Below the pieces are notes generated by a model. That model did not search any database and was not told where the DNA came from. It worked only from the letters and a program-made list of their open reading frames with translations. From positions 124,001 through 188,000 of the forward strand of contig CAMVCB010000001.1 in assembly GCA_947165895.1 (NCBI GenBank): a DNA stretch of 64,000 nt, read 5' to 3'. Origin of the DNA: an uncultured Treponema sp. (GTDB taxonomy: Bacteria; Spirochaetota; Spirochaetia; Treponematales; Treponemataceae). This document shows positions 27,564 to 36,449 of this stretch, in pieces (position 1 is the first letter of the stretch; every line of letters begins with the position of its first letter). A program made the position numbers and the translations under genes.

Positions 27564-28781
27564 TTAATTTAATTCATTAACCCTTTCCTGAGGAGAAAGA
27601 ATTTCAGTTACACGAACACCGAAGTTTTCATCAATAACTACAACTTCTCCCTTGGCAATAGGCTTGTGATTTACAAGAATATCAACCGGCTCACCGGCAA
27701 GCTTATCAAGCTCGATAATTGTACCTTCACCCATTCCAAGAATATCTTTAATGGATTTTTTAGTACGTCCAAGCTCTACGGTCATTTCCATGAATACGTC
27801 CATGATAAGACCGATATTTCCCTGTTCACCGGCAGCAACACCGTTCTGCAGGTTCGGGAACTGCAGCTGCTGAACGTTAGGTACATTCATTCCCATGTTC
27901 ATGCCCATATTAGGCATCATACCGCCCATCGGCATTCCCATACCCATATTAGGCATAGCACCCATCTGCATACCGCCCATAGGCTGCTGCATTCCCATGC
28001 CCATCCCCATATTAGGCATGCCACCCATCTGGCCGCCCATAGGCTGCTGCATTCCTGCCATACCGCCCATCTGAGCTCCACCCATTGCGGCAGCTCCCAT
28101 ATCAACGGCCCCTAAAGGAGCAGGCTCTTCAGCGCCGCCTCCCAAAGCTTTAGTCATAGCTTCTGCAGCATCACCGCCGATACATTCCCAAAGGGTGTAG
28201 GCATCGTTTTCCAGGGTAATTGGATAGCTTGCAAGGACAAAATCCCCCTGAGGGAACATAATCATAGCCTTAGACTGATTTAAAGTCTGAGGAGTAGCAT
28301 TTGCAAGACCGGCAGCCTTTCCTGTTGCATCAAGGATATTGATTTCTGAAGCGATATGAGTTGCAACAAATTCACTTACAACAGAAAGAACCATATCATC
28401 AACTTCAGAAGCGGCTTCACCTCCAACAAGAGAAAAAAGCTTGAGGGCAAATTCTGGAGAAACAAGATAAAGGTGACTGCCTTTAATTCCTGTCGTATAG
28501 TCAGCATTTACGCCGATTACAACTTCAGGAAGCTTTGAAAGCACGATATCACGGTTAGCCTGTTCTACATAAGGTTTATCAACCTTAAAGGTTGCACCAG
28601 TATATTTATTGATGTTTTCTTCAGTCTTTGGCTGCAAATCATCAGCCATTTTCTGAAGAGTCGGAATATCAAAATGATGTGTAGGGTCGTTTCCAACGTG
28701 ACCGGAAGCATTTAATCCGTCCACTGAAACGCCAGACAGCAAAGCGTCAATTTCATCCTGTGAGATAGCACCATCACTCAT
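27564..28781 (-). CDS. fliY: Flagellar motor switch protein FliY (FliN domain) with Met/Gly-rich linker
   Basis: C-ring protein of 405 residues. The N-terminus ([17 protein letters not shown]) resembles the CheY-binding motif of FliM; residues 35-215 form a CheC/FliY-type domain; residues about 320-400 are the FliN/SpoA domain ([49 protein letters not shown]). Between them, residues about 224-301 are composed mostly of Met, Gly, Gln, Pro and Asn in repeats such as MQQPMGG and MPNMGMGM. That linker is unusual for the family. The start overlaps the end of fliM by eight bases. Confidence 0.94.
   Translation of the reverse strand: MSDGAISQDEIDALLSGVSVDGLNASGHVGNDPTHHFDIPTLQKMADDLQPKTEENINKYTGATFKVDKPYVEQANRDIVLSKLPEVVIGVNADYTTGIKGSHLYLVSPEFALKLFSLVGGEAASEVDDMVLSVVSEFVATHIASEINILDATGKAAGLANATPQTLNQSKAMIMFPQGDFVLASYPITLENDAYTLWECIGGDAAEAMTKALGGGAEEPAPLGAVDMGAAAMGGAQMGGMAGMQQPMGGQMGGMPNMGMGMGMQQPMGGMQMGAMPNMGMGMPMGGMMPNMGMNMGMNVPNVQQLQFPNLQNGVAAGEQGNIGLIMDVFMEMTVELGRTKKSIKDILGMGEGTIIELDKLAGEPVDILVNHKPIAKGEVVVIDENFGVRVTEILSPQERVNELN
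27880..28110 (-). repeat. Degenerate repeats encoding the FliY Met/Gly linker
   Basis: In-frame repeats. The 23-base string CCGCCCATAGGCTGCTGCAT + TCC (plus strand) occurs twice, at 27973-27995 and 28033-28055, exactly 60 bases apart, and shorter CCCAT-containing pieces recur throughout. The unit encodes MQQPMGG-like peptide. The repeat could expand or contract by slippage. Confidence 0.75.
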
Positions 28782-29817
28782 ATGTTTCGTCTCCTTCTAC
28801 CGAAAGCTCTTCAAAATCGTCTGATTCCTGATTTTCCATTTTTCCTGTAATTTGAACAGCCATTTTTTTACCGACAACACCCGGCTGACAGTAAAATTTC
28901 TTTTTATTTCCAACGCTGAGCGTCAATGGATCTCCAACTTTGATAGTAGAAAGACGCACAACGTCTCCTACCCTGAGGCTTAAAACATCACGGATAGGAA
29001 GATTTATAGTTCCAATATCGGCAACAACATCCATATTTACATCGGTAAGTTGCTGCTTGATTGTTCCCAGATACTGAGTTGTCGAATTCTTGCGGACTGA
29101 AGAGAACCAGAACTGGGAAGAAAGTTTTGAAATAATCGGTTCAAGAACGAGGTAAGGAATACAGAAGTTCATCATTCCTTCCTCATCGCCGACTTTTGTT
29201 TCAAGAGTAATAAGAACGACCATTTCGGTAGGAGGTACAATCTGCGCAAACTGAGGGTTTGTTTCAATCTGGGCAAAACGTGGGCGCAGATCGATTACCT
29301 GAGTCCATGCTTCACGGATGTTTGCAAGGATACGTACGATTACACCTTCCATTACTTCCTGCTCGATATCTGTAAGGTCGCGGTTTTTGTTTCCACCGCC
29401 TGAAATTGCTCCGCGTCCACCAAAAAGGCGGTCAATCATACAGAAGGTGATTGCCGGGTCAATTTCCAGAACGGCATTTCCCTTAAGAGGGTCCATATTG
29501 ATTACAGCAAGAGTTGTAGGAGTCGGGATAGAACGGATAAATTCCTCATAAGTAAGCTGATCTACCGACGCTACGTGAACGTGAACAAGAGAACGAAGCT
29601 GAGCAGACAAAGAAGTAGTTGTTAAACGCGCAAAAGTTTCGTGCATGTTCGAAACCGTACGCAGCTGCTCCTTTGAGAACTTGTCAGGGCGCTTGAAGTC
29701 GTAAATTTTAATTTTGCGGGCACTATTTACCGGCTTAAAGTCATCAACCTCGGAATCACCCGAACTGATGGCAGTAAGAAGCTGGTCAATTTCGTCCTGT
29801 GACAGAACCTCGTTCAT
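28774..29817 (-). CDS. fliM: Flagellar motor switch protein FliM
   Basis: Rotor switch protein, 347 residues. The N-terminal peptide [17 protein letters not shown] is the CheY-P docking motif. The CheC-like middle domain begins around residue 45 ([20 protein letters not shown]) and contains [10 protein letters not shown]; the C-terminal SpoA domain (about 255-325) contains [20 protein letters not shown]. Full length. It overlaps fliY by eight bases and follows fliL by 15. Confidence 0.96.
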   Translation of the reverse strand: MNEVLSQDEIDQLLTAISSGDSEVDDFKPVNSARKIKIYDFKRPDKFSKEQLRTVSNMHETFARLTTTSLSAQLRSLVHVHVASVDQLTYEEFIRSIPTPTTLAVINMDPLKGNAVLEIDPAITFCMIDRLFGGRGAISGGGNKNRDLTDIEQEVMEGVIVRILANIREAWTQVIDLRPRFAQIETNPQFAQIVPPTEMVVLITLETKVGDEEGMMNFCIPYLVLEPIISKLSSQFWFSSVRKNSTTQYLGTIKQQLTDVNMDVVADIGTINLPIRDVLSLRVGDVVRLSTIKVGDPLTLSVGNKKKFYCQPGVVGKKMAVQITGKMENQESDDFEELSVEGDETYE

Positions 29818-29832
29818 TCACATTCCCCTTTT

Positions 29833-30390
29833 TTAATTTTGCTCAATAACGTCTTTTGTCTGGAAAACTACGTCACGGATTTTTGAAGAACTCAAAATCT
29901 TGTCATTAATTCCGTTTTTCAATTCATTTTCCAAAGCATCTTCGTTATTAGGATTTCTAAGTTCCGCAGCGGTTTTTCCGCTGAAATATCTGCGTAAAAA
30001 TGATTTTAACTCAACTGTTCTCTGGGTAATTTCTGTTGAAGTTGCCTTATCATCCTTTTTATAGGCAAGGGCTACATCAACACGCACAGTAGCAGGAGGA
30101 TCATCACATGTAGAAGTCTGAATAAGACCAAGAGATGTGTACCAGTCAAAGATTTCACGCTGACCGGAAACATATTCTTCTGCAGATGGAATTGCTGTTA
30201 TTGAAGATGAGTTTTTACCTGCGATTTTTACTGTAATTACAACTACAACAATGATTACAATAATTGCCGCAAGGCCGATAATAATCCATTTTAAAAGACC
30301 AGGAATAACACCGCCCAGTCCGCCTTTTTTCTCAGAAGTTGATGATGAATCTCCGCCATCATCAAGGTTGATTTCACTATCGTCTGCCAT
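29833..30390 (-). CDS. fliL: Flagellar basal-body protein FliL
   Basis: A 185-residue single-pass protein that surrounds the stator in characterised systems. A disordered acidic N-terminus of about 30 residues is followed by one membrane helix (about 35-57, ILLKWIIIGLAAIIVIIVVV-like) and a periplasmic domain with VRVDVALAYKKDD, ITQRTVELKSFLRRYFSGKT and ELKNGINDKILSSSKIRDVV, matching the FliL fold. It lies between motB and fliM. Confidence 0.92.
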   Translation of the reverse strand: MADDSEINLDDGGDSSSTSEKKGGLGGVIPGLLKWIIIGLAAIIVIIVVVVITVKIAGKNSSSITAIPSAEEYVSGQREIFDWYTSLGLIQTSTCDDPPATVRVDVALAYKKDDKATSTEITQRTVELKSFLRRYFSGKTAAELRNPNNEDALENELKNGINDKILSSSKIRDVVFQTKDVIEQN

Positions 30391-30423
30391 TTCCCCTCCA
30401 GCAAAACTTAAAATATTCTAACA

Positions 30424-31149
30424 CTAAAAGTGTCCCTCGTCTAGGATAATTATATCCACACGTCTGTTATAAGCGCGGCCTTCTGCAGTTTCATTAGAAA
30501 ACTTTGGACGCGTATCCGCATAACCTGCGACAGAAAAACTGTCTTCATTAACTCCATAATCGGCTAAATAATGAAGAACATTAATACTTCTTTGTGCCGA
30601 AAGCTCCCAGTTACTTGGAAATTGAGAAGCTACAGGAACCGGAGTATTATCGGTATGACCTTCAATCCTGTAACGGCGGTCCTTTACCTCAGGCGACTTA
30701 AAAAAATCTGCCAGACGAAGTAAAGTATCGCGGGTTTCATCTATATTAAGGACCGCAGACCCTTCTTCAAAAAAATTATCAGAAAGAAGGGTGATAATAA
30801 GGCCCCTTTCATCACTTGTGATTGTAATTCTGCTTGATTTGATATCCGGCGCAAAAAGGCTGACAGCCTTCTTTTTTGCAAGTCCCAATGAACGGCCTTT
30901 TTCCAGAGAAGGCAGGGAGTTAATCATATTTCCAAGGTCAGAAAGTTTACCGGAAGACAGTGAAAGACCGCCGGAAACAGATTCTGTTTCGTTCATCTGT
31001 AGGTTCTGAGTAATTGTTGCTAAAGTAGTGATATCAATTTCTGACGGATCATAAAGCATTACGAAGAAGCAGAGCATCAGGGTAATCATATCACCGTAGG
31101 TACCTTGCCAGGCTGCCGACGGTTTTTCAGGTTCCTTCGCTTTTCCCAT
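30424..31149 (-). CDS. motB: Flagellar stator protein MotB
   Basis: Stator subunit with peptidoglycan-binding domain, 241 residues. One membrane helix near the N-terminus (about 16-35) carries the ion-binding aspartate, Asp20, in QGTYGDMITLMLCFFVML. The C-terminal OmpA-like domain (about 100-238) has the anchor sequence YRIEGHTDNTPVP, NWELSAQRSINVLHYL and GYADTRP. The ion (H+ or Na+) cannot be decided securely from this. It follows motA by 19 bases. Confidence 0.96.
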   Translation of the reverse strand: MGKAKEPEKPSAAWQGTYGDMITLMLCFFVMLYDPSEIDITTLATITQNLQMNETESVSGGLSLSSGKLSDLGNMINSLPSLEKGRSLGLAKKKAVSLFAPDIKSSRITITSDERGLIITLLSDNFFEEGSAVLNIDETRDTLLRLADFFKSPEVKDRRYRIEGHTDNTPVPVASQFPSNWELSAQRSINVLHYLADYGVNEDSFSVAGYADTRPKFSNETAEGRAYNRRVDIIILDEGHF

Positions 31150-31168
31150 TTTAAACCTTACCTACCAC

Positions 31169-31951
31169 TTAGTCTTTCAATACATCAGCTTCAATTGCTT
31201 TTCTTGTTACAGGATCAAGATAAGTAAGAAGTTTCTGAGCCATAATACGAGGGTTTTCACCTGCCTGAATGGCAAGTACGCCTTCAATAACCATTTCTTT
31301 TGCACGCATTTCCGCAGCATTATGGGCAAGAAGTTTTGTCGCAAAAGGAGTAATAAGCCAGTTGGCCATCATGGAACCGTAAAGTGTTGTAATCAGGGCA
31401 ACGGCCATGTTAGGACCCAAAGATGATTTATCTTCAAGGTTGTTCAACATACCAATAAGACCTACTACAGTACCCATCATACCAAAACCAGGGGCAAATC
31501 CTGCCCAGGCGTTGATAAGTCCTACCCAGTACATATGGCGTGATTCGCACTGGTTCATTTCATTTTCCATAATAGCGCGGATTACGTTACCGTCCGTACC
31601 ATCTACTACAAGACGAAGTCCCATCTTCATAAAGGCATCTTCCAAATCATCAAGACCGTCTTCCAAAGCAAGAATACCTTCACGGCGGGCTTTTTCAGAA
31701 AGAGCCTGCATGTTTATTACGATATTTTTTTCACCAAAATCCGGGATTTTAAAGGCACGTCCCATGATTTTAAACATTCCCAAAGCGTTTTTCAAAGGAG
31801 CCGCAATGAACATGGCAAAATAAGAACCACCGATTGTCATGGCAGCAGACGGAATATCGATAATTCCTCCCAAAGTACCACCAGAAGTAACAACCGACAT
31901 GACAATCATTACGGCACCACCAACAATACCAATTATACTTGCTATATCCAT
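31169..31951 (-). CDS. motA: Flagellar stator protein MotA
   Basis: Stator ion-channel subunit, 260 residues, with four membrane helices (about 4-22, 30-50, 147-170, 180-205) and the large cytoplasmic loop that contacts FliG. Family signatures include GGTLGGIIDIPSAAMTIGGS, ARREGILALEDGLDDLEDAF and the glycine-rich APGFGMMGTVVGLIGMLNNL. It overlaps flbD by one base. Confidence 0.96.
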   Translation of the reverse strand: MDIASIIGIVGGAVMIVMSVVTSGGTLGGIIDIPSAAMTIGGSYFAMFIAAPLKNALGMFKIMGRAFKIPDFGEKNIVINMQALSEKARREGILALEDGLDDLEDAFMKMGLRLVVDGTDGNVIRAIMENEMNQCESRHMYWVGLINAWAGFAPGFGMMGTVVGLIGMLNNLEDKSSLGPNMAVALITTLYGSMMANWLITPFATKLLAHNAAEMRAKEMVIEGVLAIQAGENPRIMAQKLLTYLDPVTRKAIEADVLKD

Positions 31952-32151
31952 TACAACACCTCTTGCGTGCTTACACCGATTTTTTTGCGGTATGAGATAA
32001 TTTTGTCTATGATTTCTTCAGGAGAGTTTTTTACGATGAGTTTTTTTCCCGACAGCATTGTTAATGTTAAATCAGGATTCGATTCCATACTTTCTATCAT
32101 GTGCGGATTCACCCAGTAACTTTTCCCATCCAGACGCATAACTTCAATCAT
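31951..32151 (-). CDS. flbD: FlbD-type small flagellar protein
   Basis: A 66-residue protein with the FlbD family pattern: MIEVMRLDGKSYWVNPHMIE, then PDLTLTMLSGKKLIVKNSPE and a C-terminal helix (IIDKIISYRKKIG). It is found beside flgE/motA in spirochaetes and firmicutes; its biochemical role is unclear. Here it is the first gene of the transcript; in Treponema pallidum, from memory, flgD and flgE lie upstream of it in the same operon, and they are absent here. Confidence 0.88.
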   Translation of the reverse strand: MIEVMRLDGKSYWVNPHMIESMESNPDLTLTMLSGKKLIVKNSPEEIIDKIISYRKKIGVSTQEVL

Positions 32152-32191
32152 ACTTTTTTTTCGGAATTTTCTATAATTAATGTTACATAAA

Positions 32192-32219
32192 ATTATAACC
32201 TTTTTTCGCTATATTTCAA
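32192..32219 (-). promoter_or_regulatory. Sigma-70-like promoter of the flagellar operon
   Basis: Reading leftwards, TTGAAA (32219-32214), a 16-base spacer and TATAAT (32197-32192) lie about 40 bases before flbD. The start point would be near 32185. This fits the known use of the housekeeping sigma factor for the large treponemal flagellar operon. A weaker TATAGA lies nearer the gene (32175-32170). The rest of the 198-base divergent gap is very A+T-rich and shows no further clear motif. Confidence 0.65.
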
Positions 32220-32312
32220 TTAGAGAATTAATTATTTTCAATAATATAAGAGATTATAAAATAAAAATACGGTAAATATAAAATTAATTTATGATTAATT
32301 AACAAAAATTTA

Positions 32313-32342
32313 TTACACATTTTGTATTTATGTTACTATAAT
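32313..32342 (+). promoter_or_regulatory. Promoter of the two-component operon, probably leaderless
   Basis: TTACAC (32313-32318), 18 bases, TATAAT (32337-32342). The ATG is at 32350, only seven bases beyond the -10 box, and no Shine-Dalgarno sequence intervenes, so the transcript should begin at or within a base or two of the start codon. Confidence 0.6.
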
Positions 32343-32349
32343 CTTAATT

Positions 32350-33075
32350 ATGAAAGACTTGAGCAAAAATCCTTACGTGTACGTAATTGAAGACGAACAG
32401 TCAATTTCCGACCTGATTTGTCTTTACCTCTCACAATCAGAGATAGGAACAAAAGCTTTTTCTAACGCCGAAGATGCACTTGATAATTTCGAAAAAGACC
32501 GTCAGCCGGATTTAATTATTCTTGACCTCAACCTTCCGGGTATGAGCGGATTTGATTTCTTAAATGAACTGAAAAAACGTTATTCTAACACAGAACGACC
32601 TGCCGTTATGATTCTTTCTGCCCGTGATGCAGATGAAGATATGATAAAAGGACTTGGACTTGGTGCTGACGAATTTGTAACAAAGCCATTTTCACCAAGT
32701 GTTCTTGTAGCAAGAGTTAAGGCAAACCTTCGCCGCCAGATTTCAGCCTCTGCAAAGGCAGAAGATTCAATCAGATTTGATGATTTTACCCTTCTTTTGA
32801 ACTCCTGCGTTCTTAAAAAAGGAAGTCAGAAGATTCCTCTTTCTTCAAAAGAATATGAAGTTCTTGAATATCTTGTAAAAAATGCCGGAAAAACACTTGT
32901 TCCTGAGCAGATTTATCAGGCAGTCTGGAAGGTTGATTTTGGCGATATCACAGCTGTTGCAGTTTACGTTCAGAGACTGCGCAAAAAACTTCAGACAGAT
33001 GCCAACGGAAACGAATATATCCGCACAGTTTTCGGAAAAGGCTATGTATTTAATCAGGATTGTATTATAAAATAG
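32350..33075 (+). CDS. OmpR/PhoB-family response regulator
   Basis: A 241-residue DNA-binding response regulator. The receiver domain (about 9-125) has the acidic pair in VIEDEQS, the phosphoacceptor Asp59 in IILDLNLPGMSG, and Lys in TKPFSPSVL. The C-terminal winged helix (about 140-238) ends with VYVQRLRKKLQ and GKGYVFN, typical of OmpR/PhoB. It is followed after six bases by its histidine kinase. The signal and targets are unknown; divergence from the flagellar operon makes that operon one candidate target, by position only. Confidence 0.92.
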   Translation: MKDLSKNPYVYVIEDEQSISDLICLYLSQSEIGTKAFSNAEDALDNFEKDRQPDLIILDLNLPGMSGFDFLNELKKRYSNTERPAVMILSARDADEDMIKGLGLGADEFVTKPFSPSVLVARVKANLRRQISASAKAEDSIRFDDFTLLLNSCVLKKGSQKIPLSSKEYEVLEYLVKNAGKTLVPEQIYQAVWKVDFGDITAVAVYVQRLRKKLQTDANGNEYIRTVFGKGYVFNQDCIIK

Positions 33076-33081
33076 TATTAT

Positions 33082-34446
33082 ATGACTATTAGAAAACAAC
33101 TGACCCTGCTCATCTCAATTATTACGGCAATTCCGATTTTATGTGTTGCATTTATATTGATAAGCAACCACATGCGTTCACCAAAGCGTTTTGTCTCAAA
33201 AGATGAAAACGCTATCAGGGAGATGCTGATTGCAAAAAGGAATAATCCAGCTAATTTTTCAATTAATGACCTTGACTATATTCCGCCAGAGGTCAGCGGC
33301 TTTCTTGTAACCCCTGAGGGGGCAGTTCTTGTTTCTTCAATTCCAGAAATTAAAGCCGGTCAGCACCTGGAAAGGAACGAAATTCTCAATATGGTATTTG
33401 ATATAACCGGTTCCTATTACTTCCACTTTACACCTACTAAATTCAACAGCACAAAAGCAATGCTGATAACCCGCATACCGCGTCGAAAAGGTCCTGTAAA
33501 ATCAACAAAATACCTTTATGTGCAGATTCTTTCCATAATTACAATTTTTGTTGCCATAAGTATTATTATGCTTGGAAGAATCGGGAGAAATCTTTTTAAC
33601 TCCGTACAGCTTTTGCGCCATCAGATGGCAGAAATTGCAAAAGGAAACCTTGAAACACCAATTAAATTTTCAAAAGAAGAGAGCAATGAAATCTATGAAA
33701 TTTCTGAATATCTGGAAAAAATGAGAATTTCCCTTCTTGAAAGCCAGAACAAGAAAAACAAATTCATCATGGGAATCAGTCATGACCTCAGAACGCCGAT
33801 TGCAATCATACGGGGATATGCAGAAGCCCTTTCTGACGGCATTATCAAAAGCAAGGCAGAAAAAGAAAAAGCAATTAAACTCATTAAGACAAAAATTTCT
33901 CAGCTGGAAGAAATGATTAACACGCTGATTAATTTTGTAAAGCTTGAAAACAGTGATATCAGAAAAACCCTGCTTCCAAAATCAATTAACAAGCTGATTA
34001 CAAATTTTGCAAAAGAAGCAGAATCTACAATGAGCGTGTTTAACAGAAAAATAATCCATAACATTGATATTTCAAAAGAATATTTGATTCCCCTTGATGA
34101 GCAGCTGGTAAACAGAGTTTTTGAAAATCTTCTGAGCAATGCCCTCCGCTACACTTCTGTGGATGATGAAATCAGAATTATCGCTCACGACAGTGATGAT
34201 ACATTGATGATTAAATTCTGTGATACAGGAATCGGTATTGCGGAATCAGATCTGTCAAATATTTTTGACCTTTTCTACCGTGCTTCAAATTCCCGCCATG
34301 AAGAAGGAATGGGAATCGGACTTTCAGTTGTAAAAAACATCATAGAAACACACGGCTGGAGAATAGAAGTTGAATCAGAAAAGGGAAAAGGAAGCTGTTT
34401 TACAATCTTTATTCCTCTAAATCAAGCGCAAGCACAAAAGAATTAA
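33082..34446 (+). CDS. Membrane sensor histidine kinase
   Basis: Partner of the response regulator. The 454 residues contain a first membrane helix (about 8-27), an extracytoplasmic domain of about 120 residues, a second helix (about 150-168), a HAMP-like linker (LLRHQMAEIAKGNLETPIKF), the dimerisation domain with phospho-accepting His234 (GISHDLRTPIAIIRGYAEAL), and an ATPase domain with N box (FENLLSNALRY), DTGIGIAESD and GMGIGLSVVKNIIETHGW. All catalytic boxes look intact. The sensor domain is not one I recognise. The 3' end overlaps the convergent hemW gene by 38 bases. Confidence 0.92.
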   Translation: MTIRKQLTLLISIITAIPILCVAFILISNHMRSPKRFVSKDENAIREMLIAKRNNPANFSINDLDYIPPEVSGFLVTPEGAVLVSSIPEIKAGQHLERNEILNMVFDITGSYYFHFTPTKFNSTKAMLITRIPRRKGPVKSTKYLYVQILSIITIFVAISIIMLGRIGRNLFNSVQLLRHQMAEIAKGNLETPIKFSKEESNEIYEISEYLEKMRISLLESQNKKNKFIMGISHDLRTPIAIIRGYAEALSDGIIKSKAEKEKAIKLIKTKISQLEEMINTLINFVKLENSDIRKTLLPKSINKLITNFAKEAESTMSVFNRKIIHNIDISKEYLIPLDEQLVNRVFENLLSNALRYTSVDDEIRIIAHDSDDTLMIKFCDTGIGIAESDLSNIFDLFYRASNSRHEEGMGIGLSVVKNIIETHGWRIEVESEKGKGSCFTIFIPLNQAQAQKN

Positions 34447-35614
34447 GATATAAAATTCCTTTTTCTCCCAGTGTAAAATTAAATTGTCCATTTGAAGAAT
34501 CAATCTGGCAGAGGCCTTTTTTCTGCCATTTTTCTGCAAGTTTTTTTACACTGGCAGGAATCTTTTTTGAAAAAATTTCTTCAAAATCACTTTCTTTTAC
34601 GCCGGAAAGCTTTCTTAAGCCCATCATAAAAAACTCAAACATGGATGTTTTTTCATCAATCAGCTCCACAGAATAAAGAGTCTCATCCGGCTGACATGCA
34701 GAAGTTCCGTCCCCTGCCAGCCAGCACTTGCAATATTCTTCAATATTTTCTGTGGCAGATACCCGTTTTCCCCTGCTTGCTCTGTATAGTGTGCCCGTTG
34801 CCCCGCTTCCAGCCCCCAGATAAGGCTCGTGATTCCAGTAAGAAAGATTATGAATGCTTTCAAAGCCCTTTTTACAGAAATTAGAAACCTCATACTGAAA
34901 GTATCCCCTCTTTTTAAGAAATTCCCTTCCCTTAAGCCACAGGGCATCAGAAAAATCATAATCATAATCAGAAAGCTGATTTTCAAGCATCCTGCCAAAG
35001 GGAGTTTCCTCTTCAAAAGTCAGGGAATACATGGAAATATGATCGGGATTATAAGAGGTGATTTTTTCAAGACCTTCCATGAAGGAGCTTTGGCTTTCAA
35101 AAGGAAGTCCGCAGATTAAATCGACAGAAAAACGCCCCTTCCATTTTTTTGAAATACATTCCAGAGCCGCAAGATTTTGAGAAGCAGAAGCCCGCCTTTT
35201 TGCAAAAGAAAGGGATTTTTCATTTAAAGACTGGATTCCTACAGAAAGGCGGTTTACGGGACTTTCATTTAACATTTCGATAAAACCTTCCGTAACGTCA
35301 TCAGGATTTACTTCGATTGTAATTTCAGTCTGCCTTCCGATTTTTTTTGCTTCCGAGACAGCTGCAAAAATTTTTTTCAGCTGTTCTTCTGTAAGAAGAC
35401 TGGGAGTTCCCCCGCCTATATATACAGACTTCCAGCTGCAAAAGCCGTCTGCCCCCTCTTCAGATGAACGGACTTTTATTTCCCGACAGAGGGCATTGAC
35501 ATAGGAAGGGGGCACAGACTTACAGCCTCCCCTTGAAAAAAAATCACAGTAAGAGCATTTTGAAATACAGTAGGGAATGTGAATATAAAGGGACAGGGCT
35601 TTTGAGCTATCCAT
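34409..35614 (-). CDS. hemW: Radical SAM protein HemW (haem chaperone-like; formerly called HemN)
   Basis: A 401-residue radical SAM protein of the HemN/HemW group. The cluster motif CxxxCxxC is at Cys16, Cys20 and Cys23 (YCISKCSYCDF); GGGTPS follows near residue 69, and LSVGIQSLNEKSLSFAKRRA is a clear HemW signature, as is FSVDLICGLPFESQ. The absence of an extra N-terminal region separates it from true oxygen-independent coproporphyrinogen oxidase. Family members bind haem and deliver it to respiratory proteins, which leaves its role here open. Ends inside the kinase gene on the opposite strand. Confidence 0.9.
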   Translation of the reverse strand: MDSSKALSLYIHIPYCISKCSYCDFFSRGGCKSVPPSYVNALCREIKVRSSEEGADGFCSWKSVYIGGGTPSLLTEEQLKKIFAAVSEAKKIGRQTEITIEVNPDDVTEGFIEMLNESPVNRLSVGIQSLNEKSLSFAKRRASASQNLAALECISKKWKGRFSVDLICGLPFESQSSFMEGLEKITSYNPDHISMYSLTFEEETPFGRMLENQLSDYDYDFSDALWLKGREFLKKRGYFQYEVSNFCKKGFESIHNLSYWNHEPYLGAGSGATGTLYRASRGKRVSATENIEEYCKCWLAGDGTSACQPDETLYSVELIDEKTSMFEFFMMGLRKLSGVKESDFEEIFSKKIPASVKKLAEKWQKKGLCQIDSSNGQFNFTLGEKGILYLNSFVLALDLEE

Positions 35615-35627
35615 CTTGTCTTAAAAC

Positions 35628-36326
35628 TTAGAAAAAGCGGAATTTATTGAAAGGAAAATAGCAGACAAGTGCCTTTCCGTTTACATCAGATGGACTTACA
35701 GGGCCGTAAAGGCGGGAATCATCAGAAGATTTTCTGTTGTCGCCCAGAACAAAATACTGATTGTCTGAAAGGACAATTTCATCAAAAGAACCTTTTACAC
35801 CAAGATAGCTGTCCCATTCAGAAGGTGCTGTAAAAAATGTAACGTTATATGGTGTGTCTGCAATTTCAAATTCAGTAAGATAATGCTTTGTTCCGGCAGG
35901 TTTTACGTAGAGAACGTAGTCACGCATATAAAGTCTGTCACCCGGAAGCCCTACAATACGGCGCAGCTGGCAGTTAGTTCCCGGAAAATTAGGCTTTTCA
36001 TAAAGGGAACACTGGCGGGCTGTAAAAAATTCTGTCATCAGATTCATAAATTTCTGACTTTTTGAAAGCATAAGCTTTTTTCTTGGATTCATAAGAACGA
36101 TGTCACCGCGGTTATATTTTTTCAGCATTGGCGAAATCATAACAAAAGAATTTTCCTGAATATCAGGAATCATAGATTCAGAAGACTGCCTTACAGGAAA
36201 AAGGACAAAAGAAATAAAAAGATTTGTAAAAGTCAGAATGAATAAAACATAAATTACTGCAAATAAAATCCGCTTTTGTGTATGGATTTTCATTGAATAT
36301 GAATAATGCAAAAGACTTTTGTCCAT
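35628..36326 (-). CDS. lepB: Signal peptidase I, with arginine at the catalytic-lysine position
   Basis: Type I signal peptidase of 232 residues, anchored by an N-terminal helix (about 19-42). Box B is intact with Ser51 (SESMIPDI) as nucleophile, and box E reads GDNRKSSDDSRLYGPV. In box D, however, the sequence is CQLRRIVGLPGD: the general base lysine (KRxVGLPGD in E. coli, Lys145) is replaced by Arg122. The protein may be inactive or use altered chemistry. The -10 box TATAAT abuts the ATG at 36326, so translation more likely begins at the in-frame ATG at 36293 (MKIHTQKR), which would lower all residue numbers by 11. Confidence 0.85.
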   Translation of the reverse strand: MDKSLLHYSYSMKIHTQKRILFAVIYVLFILTFTNLFISFVLFPVRQSSESMIPDIQENSFVMISPMLKKYNRGDIVLMNPRKKLMLSKSQKFMNLMTEFFTARQCSLYEKPNFPGTNCQLRRIVGLPGDRLYMRDYVLYVKPAGTKHYLTEFEIADTPYNVTFFTAPSEWDSYLGVKGSFDEIVLSDNQYFVLGDNRKSSDDSRLYGPVSPSDVNGKALVCYFPFNKFRFF

Positions 36327-36355
36327 ATTATACGCCCTTAATCTGCCATTTTAAA
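36327..36355 (-). promoter_or_regulatory. Promoter of lepB
   Basis: TTTAAA (36355-36350), a 17-base spacer and TATAAT (36332-36327). The expected start point, near 36320, lies downstream of the first possible ATG (36326-36324) and supports the later in-frame ATG at 36293. Confidence 0.6.
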
Positions 36356-36449
36356 TAAAATTACCACAATTGACGCTTTTTTACAATCTTATAAAAATTG
36401 AATTATTTTTCATGCAGAAACAGAGTCATCATGCCGATATTAAAAACAA

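Noticed and set aside
27880..28110. Possible CRISPR-like or regulatory repeat array
   Set aside because: The repeats are in frame in fliY, encode a Met/Gly linker, and lack regular spacers.
32152..32349. Origin-like or DnaA-box region in the A+T-rich divergent gap
   Set aside because: No repeated DnaA-box motif could be seen; the gap is explained by two divergent promoters.
34409..35614. Coproporphyrinogen III oxidase (HemN) call
   Set aside because: The HemW signature and the lack of the HemN N-terminal region make the HemW chaperone more likely.
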